This document shows, one piece after another, positions 7,817 to 17,356 of a stretch of 64,000 bases of DNA. The position numbers and the translations under genes were made by a program. This DNA comes from Streptomyces fumanus (GTDB taxonomy: Bacteria; Actinomycetota; Actinomycetes; Streptomycetales; Streptomycetaceae): the NCBI RefSeq assembly GCF_014655295.1, contig NZ_BNBI01000012.1, positions 124,001 through 188,000 of the forward strand, in the 5' to 3' direction. The notes under the pieces are model-generated. The model saw nothing but the letters and a program-made list of their open reading frames with translations, was not told the DNA's origin and did not search any database. Every line of letters starts with the position of its first letter. Position 1 is the first letter of the stretch.

Positions 7817-10030
7817 TCAGCCCTTCTCCAGGTACTGCTCCCGCTCCTCGTCCAGGAGGGCGTCCAGGGCCGTGCGCAGGCCGGGGAGGCCGGTCAGGGC
7901 CGGGTCGGCGGCCACCAGGGCCGCCGCCTCCGCTCTCGCCTCGGCGATGATCTCCTCGTCCTCGATGACCGCCAGGACGCGCAGGGAGGAGCGGGCGCCG
8001 GACTGTGCCTGGCCGAGGACGTCGCCCTCGCGGCGCTGCTCCAGGTCGATGCGGGAGAGCTCGAAGCCGTCGAGGGTGGCGGCGACGGCGGCCAGCCGCT
8101 GCCGGGCGGGGCTGGCCTCGGGCATCTCGGTGACCAGCAGGCACAGGCCGGGGGCGGAGCCGCGGCCGACCCGGCCGCGCAACTGGTGGAGCTGGGAGAC
8201 GCCGAAGCGGTCGGCGTCCATGATGACCATCGCCGTGGCGTTCGGCACGTTGACCCCGACCTCGATGACCGTGGTGGCGACCAGGACGTCGGTGTCGCCG
8301 GCGGCGAAGCGGCGCATCACGGCGTCCTTGTCGTCGGGCTGCATCCTGCCGTGCAGGACCTCGACCGTGAGGCCGCTCAGGGGGCCCTTGGCGAGCTGCT
8401 CGGCGACCTCCAGGACGGCCAGCGGGGGGCGCTTGTCGGCGCCCTCCTCCGGGGGGCCGCCCTTCTTCTTGGCGGACTCGTCCTCGTCGCCGATGCGGGG
8501 GCAGACCACGTACGCCTGGTGGCCGGCCTCGACCTCCTCGCGGACCCGCTCCCAGGCGCGGGCCAGGAAGTGCGGCTTGTCGGCGGCCGGGACGACATGG
8601 CTGGCGATCGGGGAGCGGCCGGCCGGCAACTGGTCCAGGACGGAGGTCTCCAGGTCGCCGAAGACGGTCATGGCGACCGTGCGCGGGATCGGCGTCGCCG
8701 TCATGACCAGCAGGTGCGGGGGCTGCTTGCCCTTGCCGCGCAGGGCGTCGCGCTGCTCCACGCCGAAGCGGTGCTGCTCGTCCACCACGACCAGGCCCAG
8801 GTCGTGGAACCGCACCTTGTCCTCGATCAGCGCGTGGGTGCCGATGACGATGCCGGCCTCGCCGGTGGCCAGGTCGAGCAGGGCCTGGCGGCGGGCGGCG
8901 GCTCCCATGGAGCCGGTGAGCAGCACCACCTTCGTACCGTGCTCGGCGCCGCCGAGCAGGCCGTCCTCGGCCAGCTCGCCCATCATCTCGGTGACCGAGC
9001 GGTGGTGCTGCTGGGCGAGGACCTCGGTGGGGGCCAGCATCGCGGCCTGGCCGCCGGCGTCGACCACGGCGAGCATGGCGCGCAGGGCGACCAGGGTCTT
9101 GCCGCTGCCCACCTCGCCCTGGAGCAGCCGGTGCATGGGGTGGTCGGTGGCCAGGTCGTCGAAGATCTCCCGGGAGACCTTCCGCTGGCCCTCGGTGAGG
9201 GTGAAGGGCAGGCGGTCGTCGAAGGCGGCGAGCAGGCCGTCGGCGCCGGGCCTGCGGGGCACAGCGGGGAGCTGGGTCTCGGCGTGCCGGCGGCGGGCCA
9301 GGGCGACCTGGAGGACGAACGCCTCGTCCCACTTCAGCCGGGCGCGGGCGTCCTCGATGTCGGCCCGGGTGTGCGGGCGGTGGATCTTGAGCAGGGCCTC
9401 GGGGAGGGAGATCAGGCCGCGGCCCGCGCGCAGGGAGTCCGGGAGGGGGTCGACGGCCTCCTGGGCGGTGGGCAGCACGGTCTGGATCGCCTTGCCGATC
9501 TTCCAGGACTCCAGCTTGGCGGTGGCCGGGTAGAGCGGGATCAGGGCGCCGGCCCAGCTCTCGACGGTCTCCTCGGCGTCACCGCGCAGCAACTCGTAGG
9601 CCGGATGGGCCAGTTGCAGCTTGCGGTTGAAGACGGAGACCTTGCCGGCGAACATCGCGCGGGTGCCCGGCAGGAGGTCCTTGTGCGGTTTGTGCACGCC
9701 GTTGCCGAAGAAGACGAGCTGGAGGCGGCCGCTGCCGTCGGTGATGGTGACCTCCAGGCGCTGCCCCTTGCCGCGCGGGGCCTTGGCCGAGGCGAAGGTG
9801 TGCAGCCGGGCGTCGGCGACCTGGGCGACCACCGTGACGTGCTCGTCCATGGGGAGGTCGGCGAGGTGGGTGAGCTGCCCGCGCTCCTCGTATCTGCGCG
9901 GGTAGTGGTGGAGGAGGTCGCCGACCGTGTGCAGGCCGAGGTGCTCGGCCATCACCTTCGCGGTGGCGGGGCCGAGCACCGACTTCAGCGGCTGTCGCAG
10001 GGGTTCTCGCAGTGCGGGCACGGGATCCAT
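7817..10030 (-). CDS. recG: ATP-dependent DNA helicase RecG
   Basis: A 737-residue helicase that regresses stalled replication forks. The N-terminal wedge domain begins around YPRRYEERGQLTHLADL. The helicase core has Walker A LLQGEVGSGKT (about residue 310), the DEQH box, the LLVMTATPIPRT motif, and LHQLRGRVGRG near the end. Length is normal. The start is uncertain: ATG at 10030 gives the usual N-terminus, but no strong ribosome binding site is seen. GTATAC-like sequence near 10056 may be part of its promoter. First gene of the recG-rsmD-coaD block. Confidence 0.95.
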   Translation of the reverse strand: MDPVPALREPLRQPLKSVLGPATAKVMAEHLGLHTVGDLLHHYPRRYEERGQLTHLADLPMDEHVTVVAQVADARLHTFASAKAPRGKGQRLEVTITDGSGRLQLVFFGNGVHKPHKDLLPGTRAMFAGKVSVFNRKLQLAHPAYELLRGDAEETVESWAGALIPLYPATAKLESWKIGKAIQTVLPTAQEAVDPLPDSLRAGRGLISLPEALLKIHRPHTRADIEDARARLKWDEAFVLQVALARRRHAETQLPAVPRRPGADGLLAAFDDRLPFTLTEGQRKVSREIFDDLATDHPMHRLLQGEVGSGKTLVALRAMLAVVDAGGQAAMLAPTEVLAQQHHRSVTEMMGELAEDGLLGGAEHGTKVVLLTGSMGAAARRQALLDLATGEAGIVIGTHALIEDKVRFHDLGLVVVDEQHRFGVEQRDALRGKGKQPPHLLVMTATPIPRTVAMTVFGDLETSVLDQLPAGRSPIASHVVPAADKPHFLARAWERVREEVEAGHQAYVVCPRIGDEDESAKKKGGPPEEGADKRPPLAVLEVAEQLAKGPLSGLTVEVLHGRMQPDDKDAVMRRFAAGDTDVLVATTVIEVGVNVPNATAMVIMDADRFGVSQLHQLRGRVGRGSAPGLCLLVTEMPEASPARQRLAAVAATLDGFELSRIDLEQRREGDVLGQAQSGARSSLRVLAVIEDEEIIAEARAEAAALVAADPALTGLPGLRTALDALLDEEREQYLEKG

Positions 10031-10201
10031 TGCACACCACGGCACTGACATCGCCGTATACGAGGTGCGAAACCCCTGGTGAGGCGGGTGGTTCCGGACG
10101 TAGGATGACGCGCCTCGCGGCCTCCTGCCAGCCCGCGGTCGCCGCCTCGCGGGACCGCCCGACCCCGCGCCGTCGCCCGTCCCCCCACCGGCGCTGCGAC
10201 G

Positions 10202-12037
10202 ATGGACTCCCAGACCTCATTTGACCCGGCGGCCTCGCCGTCCCCTCAGCCCTCGCACGCCTTCCAGGTCGACCTGCGCGGTCTGGTGGACCTGCTCTCC
10301 CATCACCTCTACTCCAGTCCCCGGGTCTACCTGCGCGAACTGCTGCAGAACGCCGTGGACGCGATCACCGCCCGCCGCGCGGCGGACCCCGGCGCCCCGG
10401 CCCGGGTGACGCTGTACGCCGACGGCGACGGGCTGCGGGTGGAGGACACCGGCGTCGGTCTCACCGAGGCGGACGTGCACGACCTGCTGGCCACCATCGG
10501 CCGCAGCTCCAAGCGCGCCGAGGGGCTCCAGGCGGCCCGCTCGGACTTCCTCGGGCAGTTCGGCATCGGCCTGCTCGCCTGTTTCCTGGTGGCCGAGCGG
10601 ATCCGGGTGGTCAGCCGCAGCGCCCGGACGCCCGGCGCGCCGCCGGTGGAGTGGACGGCGCGGGACGACGGCTCGTACACCGTACGGACCCTGCCGGACG
10701 CGGAGCGGCCCGAGCCCGGCACCACCGTCCACCTCCGGGCGCGGGCCGGGGCGGCCGAGTGGGTCGAGGCCGGGCGGGTGCGGCGCCTGGCCCGGGAGTT
10801 CGGCTCGCTGCTGCCCTACGACGTCCGGGTGGGCGACGAGCCGGTCACCGAGCTGCCGGCGCCCTGGGACCGCCCGTACCCCTCCCCCGCGGCCCGGCGG
10901 GCGGCGCTCGCCCGGCACTGCCACGAGCTGTTCGGCTTCACCCCGCTGGACTCCGTCGACCTGGCCGTGCCGGTCGCCGGGGTGCGGGGCGTGGCGTACG
11001 TCCTGCCGTCGGCGGTCAGCCCCGCCCAGCGGGCCGGTCACCGGGTGCACCTGAAGGGAATGCTGCTCACCGAGCGGGCCGAACAGGTGCTGCCGGACTG
11101 GGCGTTCTTCGTGCGCTGCGTGCTGGACACCGACAGCCTGCGGCCCACGGCCTCGCGCGAGTCGCTGTACGAGGACGAGACCCTGGCGGCCGTCCGGGAC
11201 GCCCTCGGGGAACGGATCCGGGCCTGGCTGACCGGGCTGGCGGCGAACGACCCCGAGCGGCTGACCGCGTTCCTGTCCGTGCACCACCTGGGCGTGAAGT
11301 CGCTGGCGCGGCACGACACCGGGATGCTGCGGACCATGCTGCCCTGGCTGCCGTTCGAGACCACGGACGGACAGCTCTCCCTGGAGGAGTTCGCGCAGCG
11401 CCACCCGGTGGTGCACTTCACCCGGACCGTCGAGGAGTACCGGCAGGTCGCCCCGATCGCCGCCGCCCAGGGCATCGGCGTGGTCAACGGCGGCTACACC
11501 TATGACACCGAGCTGGTCGAGGCGCTGCCGTCGGTGCGGCCGGGCACGGCGGTCGCGGAGCTGGACGCCGACACGGTCACCGCCCACCTGGACGCCGTCG
11601 ACCCGGCCGAGGAGCTGGCCCTGTCGGGGTTCCTGGCCGCCGCGCGGGCGACGCTGGACCCGCTGGGCTGCGACGTGGTGCTGCGCGCCTTCCATCCGCT
11701 GACGGTGCCCGCGCTGCACCTGGACGACCGCGCGGCCCGGCACGAACAGGCCCGCGCGCAGGCCGAGGAGCGGGCCGACGACCTGTGGGCGGGCATCCTC
11801 GGCTCGCTGCGCGGCAGCGCCCCGCGCGCGAAGCTGGTGCTCAACCACCTCAGCCCGCTGGTCCGGCGGATCGCCTCGCTCGGCGACCGCGAGCTGATCG
11901 GCACCGCCACCGAGTCCCTGTACGGGCAGGCCCTGCTGATGGCGCAGCGTCCGCTGCGGCCGGCCGACTCGGCGCTGCTGAACCGGGCGTTCATCGGCCT
12001 CCTGGAGTGGGCCACGCACACCGAGGAGGGCCACTGA
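10202..12037 (+). CDS. Hsp90-family (HtpG-like) ATPase
   Basis: A 611-residue protein with the GHKL ATP-binding fold of Hsp90. Motifs are ELLQNAVDAI (about residues 46-55), EDTGVGLTEADV (about 80), GQFGIGLLACFLVAE (about 118) and GTTVHL. The middle domain contains DSLRPTASRESL, the counterpart of the Hsp90 segment ending in NVSRE. It is somewhat shorter than E. coli HtpG and ends in EEGH. TAGGAT at 10101-10106 may be its -10 box. The stop overlaps the next start (TGATG), so it is co-translated with the repeat protein. Clients are unknown. Confidence 0.85.
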   Translation: MDSQTSFDPAASPSPQPSHAFQVDLRGLVDLLSHHLYSSPRVYLRELLQNAVDAITARRAADPGAPARVTLYADGDGLRVEDTGVGLTEADVHDLLATIGRSSKRAEGLQAARSDFLGQFGIGLLACFLVAERIRVVSRSARTPGAPPVEWTARDDGSYTVRTLPDAERPEPGTTVHLRARAGAAEWVEAGRVRRLAREFGSLLPYDVRVGDEPVTELPAPWDRPYPSPAARRAALARHCHELFGFTPLDSVDLAVPVAGVRGVAYVLPSAVSPAQRAGHRVHLKGMLLTERAEQVLPDWAFFVRCVLDTDSLRPTASRESLYEDETLAAVRDALGERIRAWLTGLAANDPERLTAFLSVHHLGVKSLARHDTGMLRTMLPWLPFETTDGQLSLEEFAQRHPVVHFTRTVEEYRQVAPIAAAQGIGVVNGGYTYDTELVEALPSVRPGTAVAELDADTVTAHLDAVDPAEELALSGFLAAARATLDPLGCDVVLRAFHPLTVPALHLDDRAARHEQARAQAEERADDLWAGILGSLRGSAPRAKLVLNHLSPLVRRIASLGDRELIGTATESLYGQALLMAQRPLRPADSALLNRAFIGLLEWATHTEEGH

Positions 12038-15000
12038 TGGAGCCGATCACCGACCTGGACGGCCTGCGCCGCGCGATGGCGGAGAACTCCGGTCAGCCGG
12101 AGGGACCGGCCCGCAACGCCCGCGCGGAGCAACTGCTGGCCGAGGCGGAGCGGCTGAACGTCCCGCTGGCGGTGATCGAGGCGCTCGGGCACCAGCTCAA
12201 GGTCTACAACTACAGCTCCGAGAAGGCGAAGATGTTCGTCCCCTTCGCCCGGCTGCTGCGCATGTGGGACGAGCGCCCCGAGGACTTCGACGAGTACGAG
12301 ACGCACTCGCTGCACTGGGTCTTCAAGTGGGTGTCGGCCGGGATGCTCGACCAGCCGCACGTCCCGCTGGCCTCGGTCGAGAAGTGGATCGGCGAGATGG
12401 AGCACCGCTACCGGGTCGCCGGGTACTCCGAGCGGGCCGTGCGCGCCGCGGAGTTCGGCGTCGCCTCGCACGTCGGGGACATCGCGCGGGCGGAGCGGGC
12501 GTACACGGCGTGGCTGGCCGCGGACCGGGACGCGATGGCCGACTGCCACGCGTGCGAACTGCACGCCCAGGGGTGCTGGCAGGCGGAGCGCGGCCGGGAC
12601 GAGGAGGCGCTCGCCCTGTGGCGGCCGGTGCTGGACGGCGAGTTCACCTGCGCCCACGAGCCGCACGCGGCCCTGGCCTCGTCCCTGGTGCCGCTGCTGC
12701 GCCTGGGCCGCGCCGAGGAGGCCCGCGCCCACCATCTGCGGGGCATCAGACTGGTGCGGTCGATGGAGAGCATGCGCGGCGCGTACGCCGACCACGTGGA
12801 GTTCTGCGCGCTGTCCGGCAACGAGGCGCGCGGCCTGGAGCTGCTGGCCGAGCGCCCGGCGTACTTCACGGACGACGGGCATCCGCGCAGCCGACTGGAC
12901 TTCCTGTGCGTGGTCGCCCTGCTCATGGACCGGCTGACCGCGCGGGGCCTGGCCGACCGGCCGGTACCGGGCCCGCCGGGCCGCACCTGGACCGCCGGGG
13001 AACTCGCCGGGCACGCGCGCGGGGAGGCCCTCGCGCTGGCCGCCCGCTTCGACGAGCGCAACGGGACGGCGTACGTCGGCGACCGGGCCCGCGCGCGGAT
13101 GGCACGGCGGGCCCTGGTGGAGCGGCTGCCGCTGGGCGTGCGCACGGTGCGTACGGCTGCCTGGCCGGGTGGGGAGGATGCGGCGTCGGGTGAGAGCAAC
13201 GCCCCCGCCCCGGCGGCCGACCCGGTGGCCCCGGTGACCGCCCCGGCGGCTCCGGGCGCCGCGTCCGCCCCGGCGTCCGCACCGCCCCCCGCCGCCCCGG
13301 ACGACCTGTCCGCGCTGATCGCCGAGGCCCGGCGGCTGTCGGACGGGCTTCAGCCGGGTGCCGGTGAGGCGTGGGCGGCGGTCGAGCGGGCCGCCGGGGA
13401 CGCCGAACTGGACCCGCGCGACCGCGCGGAGATCGCCGAGCACCGGGCGATGGAGCTGGGCCCCGAGGGCGTCGAGCTGTTCGCGCGGGCCGCGGAGCTG
13501 TACGCCGAGGCGGGCGACCCGGGCGAGTCCCTGGCGGCACACGCGCGTGCCGCCTACGTCCGCGCCCTCGCCGGTGATGTGGAGGGGGCGCTCGCCGCGG
13601 TCGCCGCGCCCTGCGACGAGGTCCGCGCGCTGTACGCCGGGGGCGGCACGGGTGTGCGGCAGACGGCGGCCGTCCTGATGAGCCGGGCCCGGGTGCTGAT
13701 GCGCCGCGTCCACGAGACCGAGGCCCCGGGCGCCGCGGCGGACGCCGGGGCCGCCGAGGCCGCCGCGCGTGAGGTGCTCGCGCTGGTCGAGGGCCGTACC
13801 GGCGAGGACGTACGGCTCGCCGCGCGGCAGGCCGAGGCGGAGGGCATGCTCGCGGAGCTGGCCGGGCGCGCGGGGGACCTCGCGGGCGCCGTCGAGCTGT
13901 TCGGGCGGGCGGCGCGGGGGTTCACCGGGGCGGGGCTGCCGTGGTTCGCGGTGGAGTACGAGGCCCGGCTCGCCCAGTTGGCCCACCACCTCGGCGACAC
14001 CGAGGAGACCGAGCGGGCGCTGCGCGCGGCCCTGGAGCACGGCGGACCGTACCTGGAGCCGGTCGGTCGGGCCCGGCTGTGTCTGCAGCTCGCGGAGGTC
14101 ACCGGCGGCCGGGGAGCCGTCGCGGAGGCCGCCGGGCACGCCCTGGAGGCCGCGCACTGGGCCGACGAGGCCGGCGAGGGCCCGACCGTGGGCGCCTGGG
14201 CGCGGCAGCAGCTCGGCGGGTTCCTGCTGGCCCAGGGGCGGTGGGCGGAGGCCGCGGAGGTGCTGGAGTCGGCGCTGCTCGACATGACGGCCGAGACGCA
14301 CGGGGACGGGGCGGTCGTCCAGACGCTGTGGTGGCTCGGGGACTGCCTCTCCGAGCTGGGCGAGCACCGCGCGGCGGCCGAGCGGCAACTGGCGGCGGCC
14401 GACCTGGCCCGGCACTGGCCCGAGCAGCACGACCACGCCACCCTCGCCCACCTCGCCGCGACCAGCCTCGACCAGGCGGGCCTGGCCCAGGAGGCGGAGC
14501 GGGCCTTCGCCCGCGCGGGCGACCTGTGGCGCTCCGTCGGCGATGTGCACGGCCTGGTGCGCGCGCTGCGCGCCCGCGCGTGGCTGGCGCCGCGCACGGG
14601 GGCGGGGCCGGAGCGGGCGCGGGAGCTGATGGCGGCGGCGGTCGAGGAGTGCGAGGCCGCGCTGGGCACGGCGGCCGACACCGCGTCCCGCGCCCGGATC
14701 AGCGCCGAGCTGGGCCACTCCCATCAGCAGTTCGCCGAGCTGCTGGCCCGCCTCCCCGACGGGCACGCCGCGCCGGCGGAGGCGCTGTCCGAGGCCGAGC
14801 GGGCGAGCGCCGCCTTCGCCGGTGCCGGGCCGGACGCGGTGGCCGACCGGGCCGGTGCCGAACTCACCGCGGGCCGCCTCGCCGCCGGACTGGGCCGGCC
14901 GGACCGGGCGGCGGCACACGCGCGTGCCGTACTCGCGCTCTACGCGGACGCGGAGGGCACGCACGGCGCGGACGAGACGGCGGCACACCACCGCGCGGAG

Positions 15001-15057
15001 GCCGGGCGCCTGCTGCGGTCCGCCGGGGAGGGCACCCGGGAGCCGTCGGAGACCTGA
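12037..15057 (+). CDS. Large TPR-like repeat protein coupled to Hsp90
   Basis: A 1006-residue, Ala/Glu/Leu-rich protein made almost wholly of helical repeats that resemble TPR pairs, with motifs such as LYAEAGDPGESLAAHARAAY. A Pro/Ala linker near residues 385-425 divides it into two helical arrays. The first half has several Cys/His (CHACELHAQGC) and aromatic residues. No signal peptide or membrane segment is seen. GGAGGG precedes the ATG, which overlaps the Hsp90 stop by one base. It is probably a scaffold or co-chaperone acting with the Hsp90 protein, inferred from coupling and from the known use of TPR proteins by eukaryotic Hsp90. Confidence 0.8.
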   Translation: MEPITDLDGLRRAMAENSGQPEGPARNARAEQLLAEAERLNVPLAVIEALGHQLKVYNYSSEKAKMFVPFARLLRMWDERPEDFDEYETHSLHWVFKWVSAGMLDQPHVPLASVEKWIGEMEHRYRVAGYSERAVRAAEFGVASHVGDIARAERAYTAWLAADRDAMADCHACELHAQGCWQAERGRDEEALALWRPVLDGEFTCAHEPHAALASSLVPLLRLGRAEEARAHHLRGIRLVRSMESMRGAYADHVEFCALSGNEARGLELLAERPAYFTDDGHPRSRLDFLCVVALLMDRLTARGLADRPVPGPPGRTWTAGELAGHARGEALALAARFDERNGTAYVGDRARARMARRALVERLPLGVRTVRTAAWPGGEDAASGESNAPAPAADPVAPVTAPAAPGAASAPASAPPPAAPDDLSALIAEARRLSDGLQPGAGEAWAAVERAAGDAELDPRDRAEIAEHRAMELGPEGVELFARAAELYAEAGDPGESLAAHARAAYVRALAGDVEGALAAVAAPCDEVRALYAGGGTGVRQTAAVLMSRARVLMRRVHETEAPGAAADAGAAEAAAREVLALVEGRTGEDVRLAARQAEAEGMLAELAGRAGDLAGAVELFGRAARGFTGAGLPWFAVEYEARLAQLAHHLGDTEETERALRAALEHGGPYLEPVGRARLCLQLAEVTGGRGAVAEAAGHALEAAHWADEAGEGPTVGAWARQQLGGFLLAQGRWAEAAEVLESALLDMTAETHGDGAVVQTLWWLGDCLSELGEHRAAAERQLAAADLARHWPEQHDHATLAHLAATSLDQAGLAQEAERAFARAGDLWRSVGDVHGLVRALRARAWLAPRTGAGPERARELMAAAVEECEAALGTAADTASRARISAELGHSHQQFAELLARLPDGHAAPAEALSEAERASAAFAGAGPDAVADRAGAELTAGRLAAGLGRPDRAAAHARAVLALYADAEGTHGADETAAHHRAEAGRLLRSAGEGTREPSET

Positions 15058-15060
15058 GTC

Positions 15061-16812
15061 TTACTCCACGCCGATGAGCAGCACGGAGCCCTGCCGGCCG
15101 CCCCGGTACACCACCGTGTCGACGGCCAGGTACGCCTCCCGTACCCGGGTCTCCAGGCGGTCGGCGACGTCCTCGGGGGCGTCGTCGCCGAGGACGAGGG
15201 TGACCAGCTCGCCGCCGGCCGCGAGCATCCGGTCCAGGACGGTCACGGCGGTGCCGGTCACCTCGGAGCCGATCACCGCCACGTCGCCGTCGACCAGGCC
15301 CAGGACGTCCCCGGCCTGGCAGACGCCCGCCGAGGTCCACGCCTCCCGTTCGGCGACCGTGACCTCGGCGTACCGGGTGGCGCCGGCCGCCGAGGTCATC
15401 GCCACCACGTCCTCGTCGAAGCGCCGGCCGGGTTCGTGGACGGCGAGCGCCGCGATGCCCTGGACCGCGGAGCGGGTGGGGATCAGGGCGACCCGGACGC
15501 CGGAGGCGCGGGCCTGTTCGGCGGCCGCGGCGGCGGTGTGGCGCAGCTCGGCGTCGTTCGGCAGCAACACCACCTCGCGCGCGTGGGCGCGGCGGACCGC
15601 CTCGGCCAGCTCACCGCTGGCGGGCGGCTCCCCGGGGCGCGCGAGCACGGCGGTCGCGCCGGCCGCCGTGTAGAGCCCGGCCAGGCCCTCGCCGGGCACG
15701 ACGGCCACGACGGCCCGTTCGGCCCGCTCGGGGGGCGGCTGCCCGGCGCCGGTGTGCACGTCACCGAGGCCGAAGTGGGTGATCCGGATGCGGTACGGCC
15801 GGCCGGCCTCGACGCCCGCCTCCACGGCGGCGCCGGCGTCGTCGACGTGCACATGAACGTGCCACAGCCCGTCGCCGCCGACCACGACGAGGGAGTCCCC
15901 GAGGGCGTCCAGCCGGGCCCTGAGACGCGTCACGGCGGCGTCCTCGGCCTCCAGCAGGTAGATCACCTCGAAGGCGGGCCCGCCGTCGCCGGGCGGGCAG
16001 TCCCCTGGTACGGCGGGCTCCACGCGCGCGTGCGGCACGCGTCCGGCGCTCGCCGGGGCCTGGGCGCCTCCCCCGCCCGTCAGCGTCTCCACCAGCGCCC
16101 CCAGCACCGTGACCAGGCCGTGCCCCCCGGCGTCGACCACCCCGGCGTGTCGCAGCGCCGGAAGCTGTGCGGGCGTCGCGGCGAGGGCCGTGCGGGCGCC
16201 CTCGTAGGCGGCCCGGGCCACCGCCGCGCAGTCGCCCCCGGCGCCCTGGGCGGCGTCGGCCGCGGCCGAGGCGACGGACAGCACGGTGCCTTCGACCGGG
16301 TGGGCCACGGCCTGCCGGGCGGAGTCGGCCGCCCGGCGCAGCGCCAGCCCGAGCAGCGCGCCTCCGGCACCGCCCCGCCCGTCACCGTCACCGTCACCGT
16401 CACCGTCGCCGCCCCGGCCCTGACCCTGGCCCTCGCCCTGCCCCTCGCCCCGGCCCTCGGCGGCAAGGACCTGCGCCATACCCCGCAGCAGTTGCGCCAG
16501 GATCGTCCCGGAGTTGCCCCGGGCCCCGATCAGCGCCCCGTGCGCCATCGCCCGCGCCGCCTCCGCGAGCGAGGGACCCGCCGAAGCACCACCGCCCCCC
16601 TCCCCCACCTCGTACGCCGAGAACACCGCCTCCACCGCCGCCGCCGCGGACTCGACGGTCAGGTACAGGTTCGTCCCGGTGTCCCCGTCGGGGACCGGAT
16701 AGACGTTGATCGCGTCGATCTCCTCGCGGGCGCGGCCCAGCGCCCGCAGGGCCAGACCGCACCAGGTGCGCACCGCCGACGCGTCGACACACCTCTGCGG
16801 CACCTGCGCCAC
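15061..16812 (-). CDS. FakA/YloV-like DAK2-domain kinase
   Basis: A 583-residue protein. The N-terminal DhaL/DAK2 domain has INVYPVPDGDTGTNLYLTV, GARGNSGTILAQLLRG and DAGGHGLV, the ADP/Mg-binding motifs of dihydroxyacetone kinase L subunits. The C-terminal half is the DegV-related part of FakA. In Firmicutes FakA phosphorylates fatty acids bound to FakB; a like role here is inferred. A Gly/Asp/Gln run of about 30 residues, partly encoded by perfect hexamer repeats, is inserted in the kinase domain. GTG at 16812 follows AAGGAGG by 5 nt. It is divergent from rpmB, the usual rpmB-yloV neighbourhood. Confidence 0.86.
   Translation of the reverse strand: MAQVPQRCVDASAVRTWCGLALRALGRAREEIDAINVYPVPDGDTGTNLYLTVESAAAAVEAVFSAYEVGEGGGGASAGPSLAEAARAMAHGALIGARGNSGTILAQLLRGMAQVLAAEGRGEGQGEGQGQGRGGDGDGDGDGDGRGGAGGALLGLALRRAADSARQAVAHPVEGTVLSVASAAADAAQGAGGDCAAVARAAYEGARTALAATPAQLPALRHAGVVDAGGHGLVTVLGALVETLTGGGGAQAPASAGRVPHARVEPAVPGDCPPGDGGPAFEVIYLLEAEDAAVTRLRARLDALGDSLVVVGGDGLWHVHVHVDDAGAAVEAGVEAGRPYRIRITHFGLGDVHTGAGQPPPERAERAVVAVVPGEGLAGLYTAAGATAVLARPGEPPASGELAEAVRRAHAREVVLLPNDAELRHTAAAAAEQARASGVRVALIPTRSAVQGIAALAVHEPGRRFDEDVVAMTSAAGATRYAEVTVAEREAWTSAGVCQAGDVLGLVDGDVAVIGSEVTGTAVTVLDRMLAAGGELVTLVLGDDAPEDVADRLETRVREAYLAVDTVVYRGGRQGSVLLIGVE
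16381..16404. repeat. Four tandem GTCACC hexamers inside the DAK2 gene
   Basis: Four perfect GTCACC units, followed by a GTCGCC variant, encode alternating Gly-Asp in the low-complexity insert. Adjacent codons continue a Gly/Glu/Gln run. The tract could vary in copy number in frame. Confidence 0.85.
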
Positions 16813-16924
16813 CTGCGCCTCCTTGAGCTGGGGAACGTGGCAGGCAGCGTAGACCCCGCCGGCGCCGGGCGCCGGAAGAGGCCGGGGGCGAGCCCCGGAG
16901 CCGCCATGGTAGTTTCGTTGTACG

Positions 16925-16968
16925 GGAGCAGCCGTTGTATGCTGCTCCGGTTGCCCGATCCGATCGGG
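16925..16968. promoter_or_regulatory. Two inverted repeats between the divergent DAK2 gene and rpmB
   Basis: GGAGCAGC (16925-16932) faces GCTGCTCC (16941-16948). CCCGATC and GATCGGG around one base form 16954-16968. They lie in the 270-bp divergent region, about 115-160 bp before rpmB, close to TATGCT, a possible -10 element. Operators or leader hairpins are both possible. Confidence 0.35.
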
Positions 16969-17082
16969 CCAATTCCCCTGGCACCGCCACTCAGATCGCG
17001 GCCGCTCCGCAAGAGCGACGAGATCTTGATCCCGGCATGCCGGGATCCACCGTAAGTGCATCTGAAGTCTTTGGAGTGACCC

Positions 17083-17268
17083 GTGGCTGCCAACTGCGAC
17101 GTCTGCGGCAAGGGGCCGGGCTTCGGCAACAACATCTCGCACTCGCACCGCCGTACGTCCCGCCGCTGGAACCCGAACATCCAGCGTGTGCGTACCGTGG
17201 TCGGCGGGACGCCGAAGCGCGTGAACGCTTGCACCTCGTGCATCAAGGCCGGCAAGGTCTCGCGCTGA
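17083..17268 (+). CDS. rpmB: 50S ribosomal protein L28, zinc-binding form
   Basis: A 61-residue ribosomal protein starting AANCDVCGKGPGFGNN. CDVC and CTSC form the zinc ribbon of the C+ form, so it is the zinc-replete copy. GTG start with TTGGAGTG upstream. It is followed by an excellent terminator. Confidence 0.96.
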   Translation: MAANCDVCGKGPGFGNNISHSHRRTSRRWNPNIQRVRTVVGGTPKRVNACTSCIKAGKVSR

Positions 17269-17310
17269 CGCTCAGCAACAGCGCGCGGCCACTGCTGGTT
17301 CGCTGCATCG

Positions 17311-17342
17311 AGCCGGTCCACCTCGGGGTGGACCGGCTTTTT
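17311..17342 (+). terminator. Intrinsic terminator after rpmB
   Basis: AGCCGGTCCACC pairs perfectly with GGTGGACCGGCT around a TCGG loop, followed by five Ts. This is one of the few textbook U-tract terminators in the window. Confidence 0.92.
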
Positions 17343-17356
17343 GCCGTACCCCCAGG

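Noticed and set aside
10202..12037. An EEVD-type TPR-docking tail on the Hsp90 protein
   Set aside because: The tail is EEGH. It is acidic but not the known motif, so I kept it only as a remark.
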